Assembly: GCA_002409455.1 (NCBI GenBank)
Contig: DHNI01000142.1
Location: forward strand, 8,691-13,918
Origin: Firmicutes bacterium UBA5420
GTDB lineage: Bacteria > Bacillota > Limnochordia > Darwinibacteriales > Darwinibacteriaceae
DNA: 5,228 nucleotides
Reading direction: 5' to 3'
The translations under genes were made by a program, and so were the position numbers. The notes under the pieces were generated by a model. It did no database searches, had not been told where the DNA came from, and saw only the letters and a program-made list of their open reading frames with translations. Positions 4,824 through 5,228 of the stretch are shown here, piece after piece; the first letter of the stretch is position 1, and each line of letters begins with the position of its first letter.

Positions 4824-5228
4824 ATGCAAAAAGATACACACCCATGCCAAACTCTCGTTCTAGCCGTGTTGTTTTTGCTCCTTTTTACTAAAGCTCTAGG
4901 TGATCCTGCACTGCCCTCTGGGCTTGTTGCCGACCACGGTGGCCGTCTTGTAAGCGTGCCACCACTCATTAAGAAGGTGTATACAACCACAGAGGCGGGA
5001 TCTTTTTTGGTGTACGCTGTGGAGCCAGATTCGATCACAGGTTGGAATCGAGGTTTGAGCCCGGAAATCGAATTCGCCATTTTGCCCCAGTATCATATTT
5101 TGCCTACACTGGGCACCTGGGATGAAACGTTTCAGACGATCCAGATTGACACTGTCTTGCAGCAGAAACCTGATTTGATCATTCATTATGCGCCAGTGAA
5201 TCAGGCCAACATCGCCTTGGTAGGCGAA
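4824..5228 (+). CDS. ABC transporter substrate-binding protein, FepB/BtuF (metal-chelate/cobalamin) type, N-terminal part (cut by right edge)
   Basis: Probably the receptor of an importer for an iron-siderophore, haem, cobalamin or other metal complex (Peripla_BP_2 family). The 135 codons seen start at ATG 4824, with AAGGGAG at 4809-4815 eight nt upstream. A signal peptide has a hydrophobic core at about 11-22 and a likely signal peptidase I site near ALG-D (24-27). C8 precedes the core and is not a lipobox. The mature start follows the family pattern: DHGGRLVSVP at 37-46, then K51-V-Y-T-T-T-E57 leading into the first helix, ALEPD-like AVEPDSITGW at 65-74, LPTLGTW at 93-99, and VLQQKPDLII at 111-120, the typical strand after K-P-D-L. 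Ligand residues and the C-terminal lobe lie beyond the edge. It is divergent from the Dpp-type operon and under its own promoter. Permease and ATPase partners would be expected to the right. The exact ligand cannot be told. Confidence 0.82.
   Translation, partial: MQKDTHPCQTLVLAVLFLLLFTKALGDPALPSGLVADHGGRLVSVPPLIKKVYTTTEAGSFLVYAVEPDSITGWNRGLSPEIEFAILPQYHILPTLGTWDETFQTIQIDTVLQQKPDLIIHYAPVNQANIALVGE

Noticed and set aside
4645..4863. Plus-strand open frame of 72 codons in the divergent region
   Set aside because: It has no ribosome site, starts inside the intergenic control region, overlaps the start of the binding-protein gene in another frame and encodes no recognisable protein.
4654..5186. 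Three minus-strand open frames of 63-96 codons across the intergenic region and the plus-strand gene
   Set aside because: They lie antisense to a clear signal-peptide-bearing binding-protein gene, have composition typical of shadow frames and no ribosome sites.

Overview
The window is a mid-GC bacterial sequence with strong Shine-Dalgarno sites (GGAGGT, GGGAGG, AAGGAG), a TTG start codon and sigma-A/sigma-70 type promoters. This suggests Bacillota (Firmicutes) or a relative, but no phylogenetic marker is present, so the assignment is inference. The two extracytoplasmic binding proteins carry signal peptides without a clear lipobox. That would be unusual for a monoderm Firmicute and may point to a diderm or atypical lineage.

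Most of the window (about 4570 down to 1) is one minus-strand operon for a peptide/nickel/opine-type (Dpp/Opp) ABC importer. In transcription order it holds a DppD-type ATPase (4458-3379), a DppF/OppF-type ATPase (3379-2351, coupled through a TGATG overlap), a large family-5 solute-binding protein (2269-440), and the N-terminal third of a DppB-type permease (353 to beyond the left edge). A DppC-type permease is expected further left. The operon has an exact-consensus promoter (TTGACA-N17-TATAAT, 4605-4577) and a leader of about 112 nt. A very stable stem-loop (386-415), closed by a UACG tetraloop on the transcribed strand, lies between the binding-protein and permease genes and may set their relative expression.

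From 4824 rightwards a divergent plus-strand gene begins and runs off the right edge. It encodes a secreted binding protein of the FepB/BtuF (Peripla_BP_2, metal-chelate/cobalamin) type. The 365 bp between the divergent genes holds the operon promoter and leader, two candidate plus-strand promoters, a CAATCCCA direct repeat at 11-bp pitch, and a small palindrome (GTCATAATGAC) next to the predicted transcript start of the plus-strand gene.

Functionally, the family-5 protein would capture a peptide or other small polar ligand outside the membrane and deliver it to the permease pair, with the two ATPases driving import. The substrate cannot be told from sequence alone. The divergent gene is probably the first gene of a second importer, for an iron, haem, cobalamin or other metal complex. 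I see no mobile element, CRISPR array, rRNA or tRNA.
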